Below are positions 26,817-34,413 of a stretch of 64,000 bases of DNA, in pieces. The position numbers and the translations under genes were made by a program. Numbering within the stretch: the first letter of the stretch is position 1; each line of letters begins with the position of its first letter. The DNA is from Corynebacterium spheniscorum (lineage in GTDB: Bacteria; Actinomycetota; Actinomycetes; Mycobacteriales; Mycobacteriaceae). The notes beneath the pieces were generated by a model. It was not told the DNA's origin and ran no database searches. It saw only the letters and a program-made list of their open reading frames with translations. The DNA is taken from assembly GCF_900113445.1 (NCBI RefSeq), contig NZ_FOPJ01000008.1, positions 1-64,000 on the forward strand, given 5' to 3'.

Positions 26817-26993
26817 CTTAAAAAATTATTGGGATTATTGTGCGGGATTTGGCGGCGATCGAACAGATGTTGAGGGTATGGCGTGTTTTTGGGAATCCAT
26901 CGGAGCGGTTAGTGTGCGAAGGTTATTAGGGCTGATGTGTTGAAGGTTGCGGGTGTGTGATCTTCCTTGTGTTGAACGTTTTTACCTTGGAAG

Positions 26994-27012
26994 GGATGTT
27001 AGGCTCACCTGC
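26994..27012. promoter_or_regulatory. Weak DtxR-like site
   Basis: Read on the minus strand, GCAGGTGAGCCTAACATCC matches the DtxR consensus at 13 of 19 positions and shares the 11-mer AGGTGAGCCTA with the ecfT box. TATAGT follows at about 27014. It is 135 bp before the small protein gene at 27148. Confidence 0.3.
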
Positions 27013-27147
27013 ATATAGTTTTGCTGGCATAAAAGACCTCGGATGTGGTGTTTGAGCTGGGTTTTTGAGTTGGTGGCCTGGTCAGTGCTCCGGAACTCGC
27101 GAGGTTGCGGTTCTTAATACTCGTTCATAGAAGGAAGGTGTGGCGGT

Positions 27148-27303
27148 ATGGGTTTTTGGGTCATGGTTTTATGCGCAGTGGCCGCGATAGTTCTGGTGGT
27201 AAGCGGCCTTCGCAAGCGTGAGGATCCCAAGGTTGCGTGGTCCGCGATTGGGCTGGGTGTTGTGTTAGCGATTGTGGCGGTTGTGTTGGGCTACCCGAAG
27301 TGA
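27148..27303 (+). CDS. 51-residue two-helix membrane protein
   Basis: MGFWVMVLCAVAAIVLVVSG, a short KRED loop, then AWSAIGLGVVLAIVAVVLG, ending YPK. Two membrane helices, GGAAGG about 10 nt upstream. A frameshifted relative lies at 30079-30184, fused to the second copy of the large repeat, so this gene was part of the duplicated unit. Function unknown. Confidence 0.55.
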   Translation: MGFWVMVLCAVAAIVLVVSGLRKREDPKVAWSAIGLGVVLAIVAVVLGYPK

Positions 27304-27641
27304 CACTGCCCGCGGCAAGTGTCGGGGTGGTGGCGATCGGGGCGCTGGCGGGGCTGGTTGATCTCTCACGCGCATAGGCGTTGCGCAGCTCTTTGGAACC
27401 CGCCCATCGCGGCAGAATACAACAGGCTTCTGGATTCGTTGCTGGTGTGGACGGGGCTTGAGGGAGGCTCTCGCCTCATACGTCCTCGACGGCGGACGAA
27501 TCCGGATGGGTGGGCGATCAGTCGCGCGTCGGCGTGCGGTGCCTAATCCAGGAGGGGTGAGGAGAGCCCTGACCTATTTTTAATGCGATGCGCGAGTATT
27601 GATCTATATTGAAATCAATCGTTCAGCCCGTCTCGACCTTT

Positions 27642-27860
27642 GATCGGGAGTGGGCTGGATCTCTTTTAGTAGTGGGGGTGGGTATGCATTTTGTTCACTA
27701 ACCCGACAGCTACGGCCAATTAAGAACAAGGACCGGTTCTGGACTGCTGCCGAAGTAGGCAGCGGAACCGGTCATATTGCTAAGGAGCGTGACACACTCC
27801 GCCTAGCCCTTGGCCCCAACAACCCTCCGGCTCAGTACTAGTAATACGGGGCAATCTAGT
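27642..27860 (+). repeat. Direct repeat copy 1 flanking the GntR-ABC cassette
   Basis: About 219 bp, collinear with 30130-30343. The longest identical run is 26 nt (27750-27775). It contains a hairpin: GACCGGTTC (27731-27739) with GAACCGGTC (27765-27773), and inner GCTGCC (27746-27751) with GGCAGC (27758-27763). One frame is open through both copies and shares EVGSGTGH, but I see no translation signal that would support a protein. Confidence 0.75.
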
Positions 27861-27929
27861 TATCTTTTAGCCGTGCAGTAGGCCCCAGTTGCAGGCGTGC
27901 AGGGGTCTTTTGGCCACGCCTCTAGAATG

Positions 27930-27960
27930 CCTACTGTTCATGTACACTATGAACAGTAGG
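27930..27960. promoter_or_regulatory. Perfect 12-bp-arm operator of the GntR cassette
   Basis: CCTACTGTTCAT (27930-27941) and ATGAACAGTAGG (27949-27960) are perfect inverted repeats around GTACACT. TACACT (27943-27948) is a good -10 box in the centre, and the right arm runs into the AGGAGG ribosome site. This is where a YtrA-type GntR dimer would autoregulate the operon. Confidence 0.75.
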
Positions 27961-27968
27961 AGGTGCTG

Positions 27969-28346
27969 ATGGACATCATCGTGAGCAATGCGAGTTCACA
28001 GCCGATCTATGCCCAAATCAAAGATCAGCTTAAAGCTGCGATCATGAACGGGCAGCTGTCTGAAGGTGAAAAGTTACCCTCAATTCGCAGGTTGGCATCC
28101 CAGCTCAGGGTGTCTGTCATCACGACGAAGCGTGCTTATGACGAGCTGGAAGTTGAAGGCTTTATCAACACGATGCAAGGGCGCGGCAGTTTCGTGGCAT
28201 CGAAAAATATCGATCTGTTGAAGGAAGCGCATCGCCAAAAAGTAGAAGATCAGTTGCGAGCTGCTCTGGAATTGGCTGCTGCTGCGGGGCTGTCTCTCCA
28301 AGATTTAAAGGATCTGATCGATTTGTTAGGAGCAGCAGATGAATAG
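27969..28346 (+). CDS. GntR family regulator, YtrA subfamily
   Basis: 125 residues, ATG 5 nt after AGGAGG. Winged HTH: QPIYAQIKDQLKAAIMNGQLSEGEKLPSIRRLASQLRVSVITTKRAYDELEVEGFI, the GntR signature; the remaining ~50 residues form a short helical dimerisation tail, the mark of the YtrA subfamily, which lacks a large ligand domain. The stop overlaps the ATPase gene start. YtrA regulators usually repress linked ABC transporters that respond to wall-active antibiotics or amphipathic peptides. Confidence 0.88.
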   Translation: MDIIVSNASSQPIYAQIKDQLKAAIMNGQLSEGEKLPSIRRLASQLRVSVITTKRAYDELEVEGFINTMQGRGSFVASKNIDLLKEAHRQKVEDQLRAALELAAAAGLSLQDLKDLIDLLGAADE

Positions 28347-29184
28347 TATCGCTATCTCGGGGCTGATGAAGTCATACCCGAGCTTCACTCTCGGCCCGAT
28401 AGACTTTAATGTCCCGCAGGGGGCCATTGTTGGTTTTGTAGGCGAGAATGGTGCAGGTAAGTCCACCACTCTGCGTCTGATTCTCGGTCTGGCAATCCCG
28501 GACGCTGGAAACATTAGCGTGCTGGGTGAACGTGCTGATCTCAGTAACCCGGCTCCGCGTGAGCGCATCGGGGTTGTCTTCGACGACATTAGCCTGCCGG
28601 GTAGTTTCACCGTCGCGAATGCCAACCGGTTCGGCAAGCGACTCTATAAACAATGGGATGAAAGAACCTTCGCTGATTACTGTCAGCGCTTTAACCTACC
28701 GACAAGCAAGAAAATCAGCGAGCTTTCGCGTGGCATGCGCATGAAATTGGGATTAGCGACGGCACTTTCACACGAAGCCGAGTTACTGATTTTCGACGAA
28801 GCCACCAGTGGCCTTGACCCGGTAATTCGTGACGAAATACTCGACATCATGCTCGAGTTCATCCAGGACCCCTCGCATTCGATCCTCTTTTCTTCCCATA
28901 TTGTCTCCGATATCGATAAGGCCGCCGACTACATCGCCTTCATTCACGAGGGCAAGCTTAAGTTCATGGAGCAAAAGGATGAGCTCCTCGACTCCTGGCG
29001 GTTGGTCTCGCTAACCAACGACCAAGCTGACCAGGTTGAACCCACTCAGGTGTTAGGGCGACGTCGCCATGACTTTGGTCAAGAGCTCATCATCCGCTCT
29101 GAAGCCGTACCTGCCCGGGCTCAAGCGAGTAGACCAACCGTCGAAGACATCATGGTCTACACCATTAAAGGAGAACATCGATGA
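28339..29184 (+). CDS. ABC transporter ATP-binding protein
   Basis: 281 residues: Walker A GENGAGKST (about 34-42), signature LSRGMRMKLGLA, Walker B LLIFDEATSGLDP (Ala replaces the usual Pro of DEPTSGLD) and switch LFSSHI. C-terminal extension of about 70 residues. Overlaps gntR by 8 bp and the permease by 4 bp, so the three genes are one translationally coupled unit. Likely an exporter or sensor of antimicrobial peptides, by analogy with YtrA/PmtR-linked transporters. Confidence 0.88.
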   Translation: MNSIAISGLMKSYPSFTLGPIDFNVPQGAIVGFVGENGAGKSTTLRLILGLAIPDAGNISVLGERADLSNPAPRERIGVVFDDISLPGSFTVANANRFGKRLYKQWDERTFADYCQRFNLPTSKKISELSRGMRMKLGLATALSHEAELLIFDEATSGLDPVIRDEILDIMLEFIQDPSHSILFSSHIVSDIDKAADYIAFIHEGKLKFMEQKDELLDSWRLVSLTNDQADQVEPTQVLGRRRHDFGQELIIRSEAVPARAQASRPTVEDIMVYTIKGEHR

Positions 29185-29810
29185 AAGCCGTGCTCTACAA
29201 GGACTTCACCGTCAACCGCAACTACCTGCTCATCCTCGCAGTAATCACCCTTGTATTGAGCGGGCTGAGCATTTACATGCGCGAGCCGGTCATCTTCCTT
29301 TTCCTCTTCGCCATGATCGGCCTGCTGTACTTCACCGCGGTCTTCGCTCGTGATGCTGAATCGAACGTCAACCGTACTCTCCTTGCTGGCCCAATCACTA
29401 AAACTCTGCTCGTCAACGCCAACTACCTTGCCCTCGTGATCCTGGGGGTAGTGGCGTTCGTTGTCTCTGGCATCGTGGTGACCGTGATGACATCAATGCC
29501 CTGGCAAGATGCCGTGTTCTTTGCTAGCGGATCATTCACCATCACGCTATTACTGAGCATCATCCAATTACCACTGTTCTACAAATTTGGCCCCGACAAA
29601 GCCAGACTCTTTTATATCGCAGTCTTCATCCTCGTCTTCGCGGGCTCCCAATTCCTCGGTGATCACAAAGACAGTCTCTATGAATGGGTTGCACAGATCC
29701 TCACCCTTCCAGCACTCGCCAACGCGGGCATCCTCCTAGGAAGCACCCTTGTGCTCGCGGTCATTTCGCTGGTAGCGAGTAGAGCAATCATGGCACAGAA
29801 AGAATTCTAA
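29181..29810 (+). CDS. ABC-2 transporter permease
   Basis: 209 residues, six predicted membrane helices, starting MKAVLYKDFTVNRNYLLIL, the amphipathic opening of ABC2_membrane_5-type permeases found with GntR-ABC operons. Ends just before the second flanking repeat unit. Partner of the preceding ATPase, probably as a dimer of each. Confidence 0.8.
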   Translation: MKAVLYKDFTVNRNYLLILAVITLVLSGLSIYMREPVIFLFLFAMIGLLYFTAVFARDAESNVNRTLLAGPITKTLLVNANYLALVILGVVAFVVSGIVVTVMTSMPWQDAVFFASGSFTITLLLSIIQLPLFYKFGPDKARLFYIAVFILVFAGSQFLGDHKDSLYEWVAQILTLPALANAGILLGSTLVLAVISLVASRAIMAQKEF

Positions 29811-30078
29811 CCACCACCAAACTTGCCAAAAGAGGCACAAGGCAACAGTCTGCGTCCGCCATTACACACTCTCACCGGCTGCATTGTTTGCACCTCTGAT
29901 GGCACGGTCGAGGACCATGATGGAGGGCTCATATCGCGGAAGCTTTGTCCGAAGGACACGATGGTAAAACCAAGCCCTTCGAAGTTTTGGCTCATTTGAA
30001 CGACTCTCCACCTTTCGTAGGCGATCCCCCGGATGGTGAATCGGTCTAAGAGTAGGTTCAAAAAGAAGGTATGGCGGT
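29811..30078. other. Gap without a supported gene
   Basis: 268 bp between the permease and the small-gene remnant. No frame has both a start signal and a recognisable product. It may be debris of an older gene. Confidence 0.4.
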
Positions 30079-30184
30079 ATGGGTTCTTGGCGTGGTTTTC
30101 TGCGCGGTGGACGCGATAGCTTTGGTGGTGATCGGGCTGGATCTCTTTCAGCGGTGGGGGATGGGCACACATTTTGTCCATTAA
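30079..30184 (+). pseudogene. Remnant of the 51-residue membrane protein gene
   Basis: The leader and start (GGTATGGCGGTATGGGTTCTTGG) align with 27140-27160, but two bases are missing after the fourth codon. Shifting frame restores VVFCAVDAIALVVIGL, matching VMVLCAVAAIVLVVSGL. The remnant then runs straight into repeat copy 2, lacking the ~340 bp of spacer found between gene and repeat in copy 1. Confidence 0.65.
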
Positions 30185-30343
30185 CCCGAAAGCTACGCCT
30201 GATTAAGAGCAAGGACCGGCCCTGGGCTCCTACCGAAGTAGGCAGCGGAACCGGTCATGTTGCTAAGAAGCATAACAAACTCCGCCCAGTCCTTAGACAC
30301 AACAATCCTCCTGGTCAGTACCAGTAATACGGGCCAATCTAGT
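30130..30343 (+). repeat. Direct repeat copy 2 flanking the GntR-ABC cassette
   Basis: Diverged copy of 27642-27860 in the same orientation, 2.5 kb away; identical 26-nt run at 30233-30258. The hairpin is altered but still possible: GACCGG (30214-30219) with CCGGTC (30251-30256) and inner CCTAC (30229-30233) with GTAGG (30238-30242). Confidence 0.75.
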
Positions 30344-30434
30344 CGCTTACCCGGGCAACGGACCCGTACGCCGAGCGGTAGCGGAGGCTACAAGCCTATG
30401 GCAGAATGCGATCAACCCAAGGAAGGAGACTAAG

Positions 30435-30614
30435 ATGCCTGACTTTTCTTGGACTATGTTCGGGTTAATATTCGTGCTGGTTCTCGCAGTCACACTCACC
30501 TTGATGAGGGTGATGCCTAAAATAAAGGCCAATCGCGAGCAATCACGAAAGCATGACGGGGGTGGCGGGTCGGCCGAAACAGCCGAATCCAGTCGGAATC
30601 ATCATCTCGACTGA
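30435..30614 (+). CDS. 59-residue single-pass membrane protein
   Basis: MPDFSW then a helix (about residues 7-28, MFGLIFVLVLAVTLTLMRVM) and a charged, Gly/Ser-rich cytoplasmic-type tail ending NHHLD. A strong AAGGAAGGAG ribosome site lies 5 nt before the ATG, which is the main support. No family recognised. Confidence 0.55.
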   Translation: MPDFSWTMFGLIFVLVLAVTLTLMRVMPKIKANREQSRKHDGGGGSAETAESSRNHHLD

Positions 30615-30726
30615 CAACCCGTTGCCCGTCCACTAATCAAGAGAAAGATATTCCAGAGCTCATTGCATAGCTCTAACGTGCACGGCCACAGGTGCCGATT
30701 GACACTGTGGCGCTCGAGAACAGATT

Positions 30727-30963
30727 ATGTGCACACAGCTAGGTGAAAGCAGGAGAAACCGAAAGTTGGAGACACCGAGCCTTGCCTCGCGCTGCACCAA
30801 GATCCTCGGCTTTCTGAGCCTGATCATTCTCGTTTGGCTAGCTCGGCTAGGTTTTGACGCAGCTATGGCCCATCACCACGGGAATTGTTTGAGCGTCTTT
30901 TTCGATACCAACGTCTTTAGCACCAACTTCGGTTTTAGAACCTCGGAGTACACCTGCTCCTAG
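30727..30963 (+). CDS. Possible 78-residue single-helix protein
   Basis: Hydrophobic segment ILGFLSLIILVWLARLGF (about 27-44) followed by an extracytoplasmic-type tail with two Cys. An alternative TTG at 30766 has AGGAG 10 nt upstream and may be the true start. Weak support; neighbours are also small membrane proteins. Confidence 0.4.
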   Translation: MCTQLGESRRNRKLETPSLASRCTKILGFLSLIILVWLARLGFDAAMAHHHGNCLSVFFDTNVFSTNFGFRTSEYTCS

Positions 30964-31083
30964 GTTTCCTTGAGAGCTAACGACGGGCTTCGAGGGAAGG
31001 GTAGTAGATATCGGGGGCCCGCTCCGGACCCCAAACCATCCCCTAGCGGCTGTTGCACAACTTTTCCTCTAACGCAGCCGACC

Positions 31084-31646
31084 ATAATCTGAAGAGCCGT
31101 CAATGCCGCGAAGAATCGGTACACCCCGACTCACTGCCTTTCGCATCTCTCATTGACGCCGTGCACAGTGGTATTGAGCTGTACCATCTACGTATCAACC
31201 TTCAACCAATGTGGAGATCATAAACATTGTTCTGGGCATTCGGTGCCGTAGCAGTCAATTTTCTTGTTGCGGGTGTTCTGTTGTTTATGCTGGGTGTGCG
31301 CTCCCGCGATGGACTGGCCCTGAGTAGCTTGTGGGGCATACGTACGAAGCGGACGATGGTTGACGCAGAGACGTTCGCCAAAGCCAATCGAGCCATCTGG
31401 CGTAGCTACATATTTCAGGGGTACGTGTCTGTTATCTCCGGTATCGCTACCCTCGTTGTAGGACTGGTGAATGACGAAGCTTATGTACTCCTGGTCATTA
31501 TCGCTCTCGGCAGCGCCCTAGCTATCCTCACATCGACAATCTCCGGGTACTTCAAAGCACACCGGAGCATTCGATAACCCCCGAGACCCCGTCATAATCC
31601 TAAGAGCCCTTTTTATGCATGACACCCCGCCAGAATCCGAAGAGCC
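31084..31646 (+). repeat. Three dispersed copies of a 15-bp motif
   Basis: ATAATCTGAAGAGCC at 31084-31098, ATAATCCTAAGAGCC at 31594-31608 and AGAATCCGAAGAGCC at 31632-31646 share AATCxxAAGAGCC. Two bracket the SdpI-like gene, and the last is 52 bp from the encoded CCA end of the tRNA gene. Role unknown; possibly ends of former insertions. Confidence 0.4.
31227..31577 (+). CDS. SdpI-like membrane protein
   Basis: 116 residues, TTG start with GGAGAT 9 nt upstream. Three membrane helices; between the first and second is GIRTKRTMVDAETFAKANRAIW, matching the SdpI-family motif GIRTPxTLxxxxxWxxxxR. SdpI proteins give immunity to the SdpC toxin in Bacillus, but most actinobacterial members have unknown roles. 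It sits in the accessory stretch beside tRNA-Gly. Confidence 0.7.
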   Translation: MFWAFGAVAVNFLVAGVLLFMLGVRSRDGLALSSLWGIRTKRTMVDAETFAKANRAIWRSYIFQGYVSVISGIATLVVGLVNDEAYVLLVIIALGSALAILTSTISGYFKAHRSIR

Positions 31647-31697
31647 TGCTTAATGGCATGGGTCGAACTTCTTCCCTAGCCATAATGGTCGTACAAA

Positions 31698-31771
31698 TGG
31701 AGCCGATGACGGGAATCGAACCCGCGTATTCAGCTTGGGAAGCTGATGTTCTACCATTGAACTACATCGGC
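31698..31771 (-). tRNA. tRNA-Gly(CCC)
   Basis: Complete cloverleaf on the minus strand: acceptor GCCGATG/CATCGGC, D arm GTTCAATGGTAGAAC, anticodon stem TCAGC/GCTGA with loop TTCCCAA (anticodon CCC), T arm GGG-TTCGATT-CCC with the TTCGA loop. CCA is encoded (31698-31700). Discriminator is U. The adjoining accessory region makes it a likely integration target. Confidence 0.97.
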
Positions 31772-31897
31772 GCAGGTCACAACGGTTATGTTGGATAACT
31801 ATCCGGTGCAACACACTGCTAAGGGATTCTAGCACTATTACCTAGCCTGCCCGCAACACCCCTGCCCCGCGTTCTTAGTTAGTGCATAGATGACCGT

Positions 31898-32479
31898 ATG
31901 CTGGGGGGCGTGCTTCTCTCAGATCGTGATATTAGGGCCGCCATCGAGTCCGGCGAGCTGGGGATTGATCCTTTCGATCCAGCTTTGATTCAGCCGTCGA
32001 GCGTGGATGTGCGGATGGACCGTTTCTTCCGGGTGTTCAATAACTCCAAGTACACCCACATTGATCCCAAGCAAGAAATGGATGAACTCACCAGCCTCGT
32101 TGAGGTAGAAGAAGATGAGTCCTTCGTCTTGCATCCCGGTGAATTCGTGTTGGCCTCCACCTTGGAGCGCTTCACCTTGCCACCGCACCTAGCAGGACGC
32201 CTAGAAGGTAAATCCTCCCTCGGGCGCCTTGGGCTGCTCACGCACTCCACTGCTGGATTCATTGATCCTGGTTTTGATGGCTACATCACCTTAGAGCTAT
32301 CCAATGTCGCTAATCTGCCGATCGTGCTCTATCCCGGCATGAAGGTCGGTCAGCTCGCACTCTTTGGCATGTCCTCGCCAGCAGAGGTTCCCTATGGTTC
32401 CTCCGCACTTGGTTCCAAGTATCAAGGACAGCGCGGTCCCACGCCCTCCAAGGCGTACCTGAACTTCCGCGATTCTTAA
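31898..32479 (+). CDS. dcd: dCTP deaminase (probably bifunctional dCTP deaminase/dUTPase)
   Basis: 193 residues. Trimeric dUTPase-fold enzyme: [21 protein letters not shown] at the N-terminus, [25 protein letters not shown] (substrate phosphate loop), and catalytic Glu in GYITLELSN. Actinobacterial homologues convert dCTP directly to dUMP. Homologues begin at the LLSD motif, so a GTG at 31910 may be the real start; neither start has a convincing ribosome site. Lies 127 bp after tRNA-Gly. Confidence 0.92.
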   Translation: MLGGVLLSDRDIRAAIESGELGIDPFDPALIQPSSVDVRMDRFFRVFNNSKYTHIDPKQEMDELTSLVEVEEDESFVLHPGEFVLASTLERFTLPPHLAGRLEGKSSLGRLGLLTHSTAGFIDPGFDGYITLELSNVANLPIVLYPGMKVGQLALFGMSSPAEVPYGSSALGSKYQGQRGPTPSKAYLNFRDS

Positions 32480-32985
32480 GCTCCAAGAACCAAGCTCCCA
32501 CGTTTGAGTACCTCCCACGAGGTGGCCGCCTCTAAGCACTATCCACCGCGTGCGGGGTGTACTCATCCAATGTATTATGTGACCAGCACTTTCTGCTCCT
32601 ATGTCACCCCCTACAATCCGCCCATTTAGTGATTTTCCGAGGCTAACTATATCGAAGTGAGGGTTGGTGGCAATTACTAATGACAGGCAACTCATTAAAC
32701 CCTTAGTTGGCGTCTAAGTAAGCTAATGGGGAAAGATATACGCAAAAGGTCCCTGCTTTGGCAGGTTGCTGCCTAGTCTGCAGCCAGTGATATGTTCTTC
32801 GCTCTCGCACCGTTTGTTTGAGAGGATCCCAGGCCGGCCACCGCGTACACGCTACGCGATAGTCGATCGAGGTTCCCCTGACCGCGGTGTTTAAGGGTAT
32901 TTAGTGCTTGTCTGCTGGTTGTCCATACGGTCCAGGTGGTAGCGCGCCCTGGGGTGACAACATTGATGCGACAAGGAGCTCCACT
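32480..32985. other. Intergenic region between dcd and ugd
   Basis: About 500 bp without a supported gene. It includes a plausible promoter region and ends in the AAGGAG ribosome site at 32973-32978. The frame of ugd is open further upstream to a TTG at 32908, but that extension (Gly/Pro-rich) has no ribosome site. Confidence 0.45.
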
Positions 32986-34311
32986 ATTAATATCACGATG
33001 CTCGGCACCGGTTATCTCGGTGCGACCCATGCGGCATGTATGGCAGAACTAGGCCATAATGCGCTGGGCGTAGATGTTGATGCCAAAAAAATTGAAGAAC
33101 TATCCCAGGGTCGGGTGCCTTTCCATGAGCCCGGCCTGCCGGAAGTTCTCAGCCGCAATATTGAGGCCGGTCGCCTTAGCTTCAGCACCTCCTATGAGGA
33201 TGCTGCGAAATTCGCCACGGTGCACTTCCTCGGCGTAGGAACCCCCCAAAGCAAAGATGGCTTGGGAGCTGACCTGAGCTATGTCTACTCCGTCATTGAA
33301 AACTTGGTGCCGCTGTTAGAAGGCGATCACCTGATTCTCGGCAAATCCACCGTGCCGGTAGGAACCGCGGAGAAACTCCAAGAGTTAGCTGATTCGCTCA
33401 CCAAACCGGGCAGCAGCGTTGAGATCGCCTGGAACCCAGAGTTCTTAAGGGAAGGTTTCGCGGTTAAAGACACGCTCACCCCAGACCGCATTGTGGTGGG
33501 TGTCAATACTCATCGTGAGCATTCCAAGGCAGAGGACGTGTCCCGCGAGGTATATGCCAAGGCGATTGCCAATGACACTCCTTTTATTGTCACTAACCTG
33601 CCCACCGCAGAGCTGGTGAAGGTCGCCGCGAACGCCTTCTTGGCCACCAAAATCTCCTTCATTAACGCGGTCTCTGAAGTCTGCGAGGTCGCCGGCGCTG
33701 ATATCACCCAGCTAGCCGAAGCGATCGGCAAGGACGATCGCATTGGCCCGAAGTTCCTGCGTGCCGGTTTAGGTTTCGGCGGTGGCTGCTTGCCGAAGGA
33801 TATTCGCGCTTTCATCGCACATGCCGAAGAACTCGGGGTGGGCCAAGCCTTAAACTTCCTGCGAGAAGTTGATGATGTGAACCTGCGTCGCCGCCAACGC
33901 GTGGTCGATCTAGCGCGCAGCACAGCCGGCGGGAACCTCGAAGGCCGCAAGGTAGCCATGTTGGGGGCTGCCTTTAAACCGGATTCGGATGATATTCGTG
34001 ATTCCCCAGCACTAGAGGTGGCGGCACACATGGCATCGGAAGGAGCACAGGTCACTGTGTTTGATCCTTATGCCATGAAGAATGCGCAGCAAAAATTCCC
34101 GGAGCTTAGCTATGCCGAAAACACCGCTGATGCACTGCGCGGTGCCGATGTGGTGGTGCTGGGCACAGAGTGGAAGGAATTTAAAGAACTAGATCCCCAA
34201 GCTGCCGCGAAGCTGGTCAACCAGCGCAATATGATTGATGCGCGAAATGTGTTGCCGCTGGATAAGTGGCGTGACGCCGAGTGGACAGTTATTTCTCTCG
34301 GCCGCGCCTAA
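32986..34311 (+). CDS. UDP-glucose 6-dehydrogenase
   Basis: About 441 residues. N-terminal Rossmann motif GTGYLG, TxxxFLGVGTP loop, STVPVGT, and catalytic Cys in GLGFGGGCLPKDIRAF; C-terminal UDP-binding domain with GAAFKPDSDDIRDSP. Oxidises UDP-glucose to UDP-glucuronate (a GDP-mannose dehydrogenase cannot be fully excluded). The first strand reads INITMLGTG; AAGGAG is 7 nt before the ATT codon of this Ile, so an AUU start is likely. The first ATG (32998) would cut into strand 1. Confidence 0.88.
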   Translation: MNITMLGTGYLGATHAACMAELGHNALGVDVDAKKIEELSQGRVPFHEPGLPEVLSRNIEAGRLSFSTSYEDAAKFATVHFLGVGTPQSKDGLGADLSYVYSVIENLVPLLEGDHLILGKSTVPVGTAEKLQELADSLTKPGSSVEIAWNPEFLREGFAVKDTLTPDRIVVGVNTHREHSKAEDVSREVYAKAIANDTPFIVTNLPTAELVKVAANAFLATKISFINAVSEVCEVAGADITQLAEAIGKDDRIGPKFLRAGLGFGGGCLPKDIRAFIAHAEELGVGQALNFLREVDDVNLRRRQRVVDLARSTAGGNLEGRKVAMLGAAFKPDSDDIRDSPALEVAAHMASEGAQVTVFDPYAMKNAQQKFPELSYAENTADALRGADVVVLGTEWKEFKELDPQAAAKLVNQRNMIDARNVLPLDKWRDAEWTVISLGRA

Positions 34312-34375
34312 TACACAGCAGCCCGAACATCCAAGCCCTAGGGCTAAAGCCCCCGTTACAAAGCCTCCGCCAGCG

Positions 34376-34413
34376 CCCCGCGACAATGCAGCGGCACCGC
34401 GCGCGGGGGTTTA
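34376..34413. terminator. Terminator between convergent ugd and yibE/F genes
   Basis: CCCCGCG (34376-34382) pairs with CGCGGGG (34402-34408), followed by GTTT. It overlaps the end of the minus-strand gene and could serve both directions. Confidence 0.5.

Noticed and set aside
27650-27841. Open frame in repeat copy 1 with EVGSGTGH shared by copy 2
   Set aside because: No ribosome site, poor conservation outside the hairpin, and the conserved run is explained by the inverted repeats; treated as a structured repeat, not a gene.
29862-30212. Minus-strand frame downstream of the ABC permease, considered as a transposase remnant
   Set aside because: No DDE or other transposase motif could be identified, and it crosses the small-gene remnant and repeat copy 2.
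31227-31577. SdpI-like gene considered as immunity to the broken four-Cys peptide
   Set aside because: It is 14 kb away and the peptide shows no SdpC features; no evidence links them.
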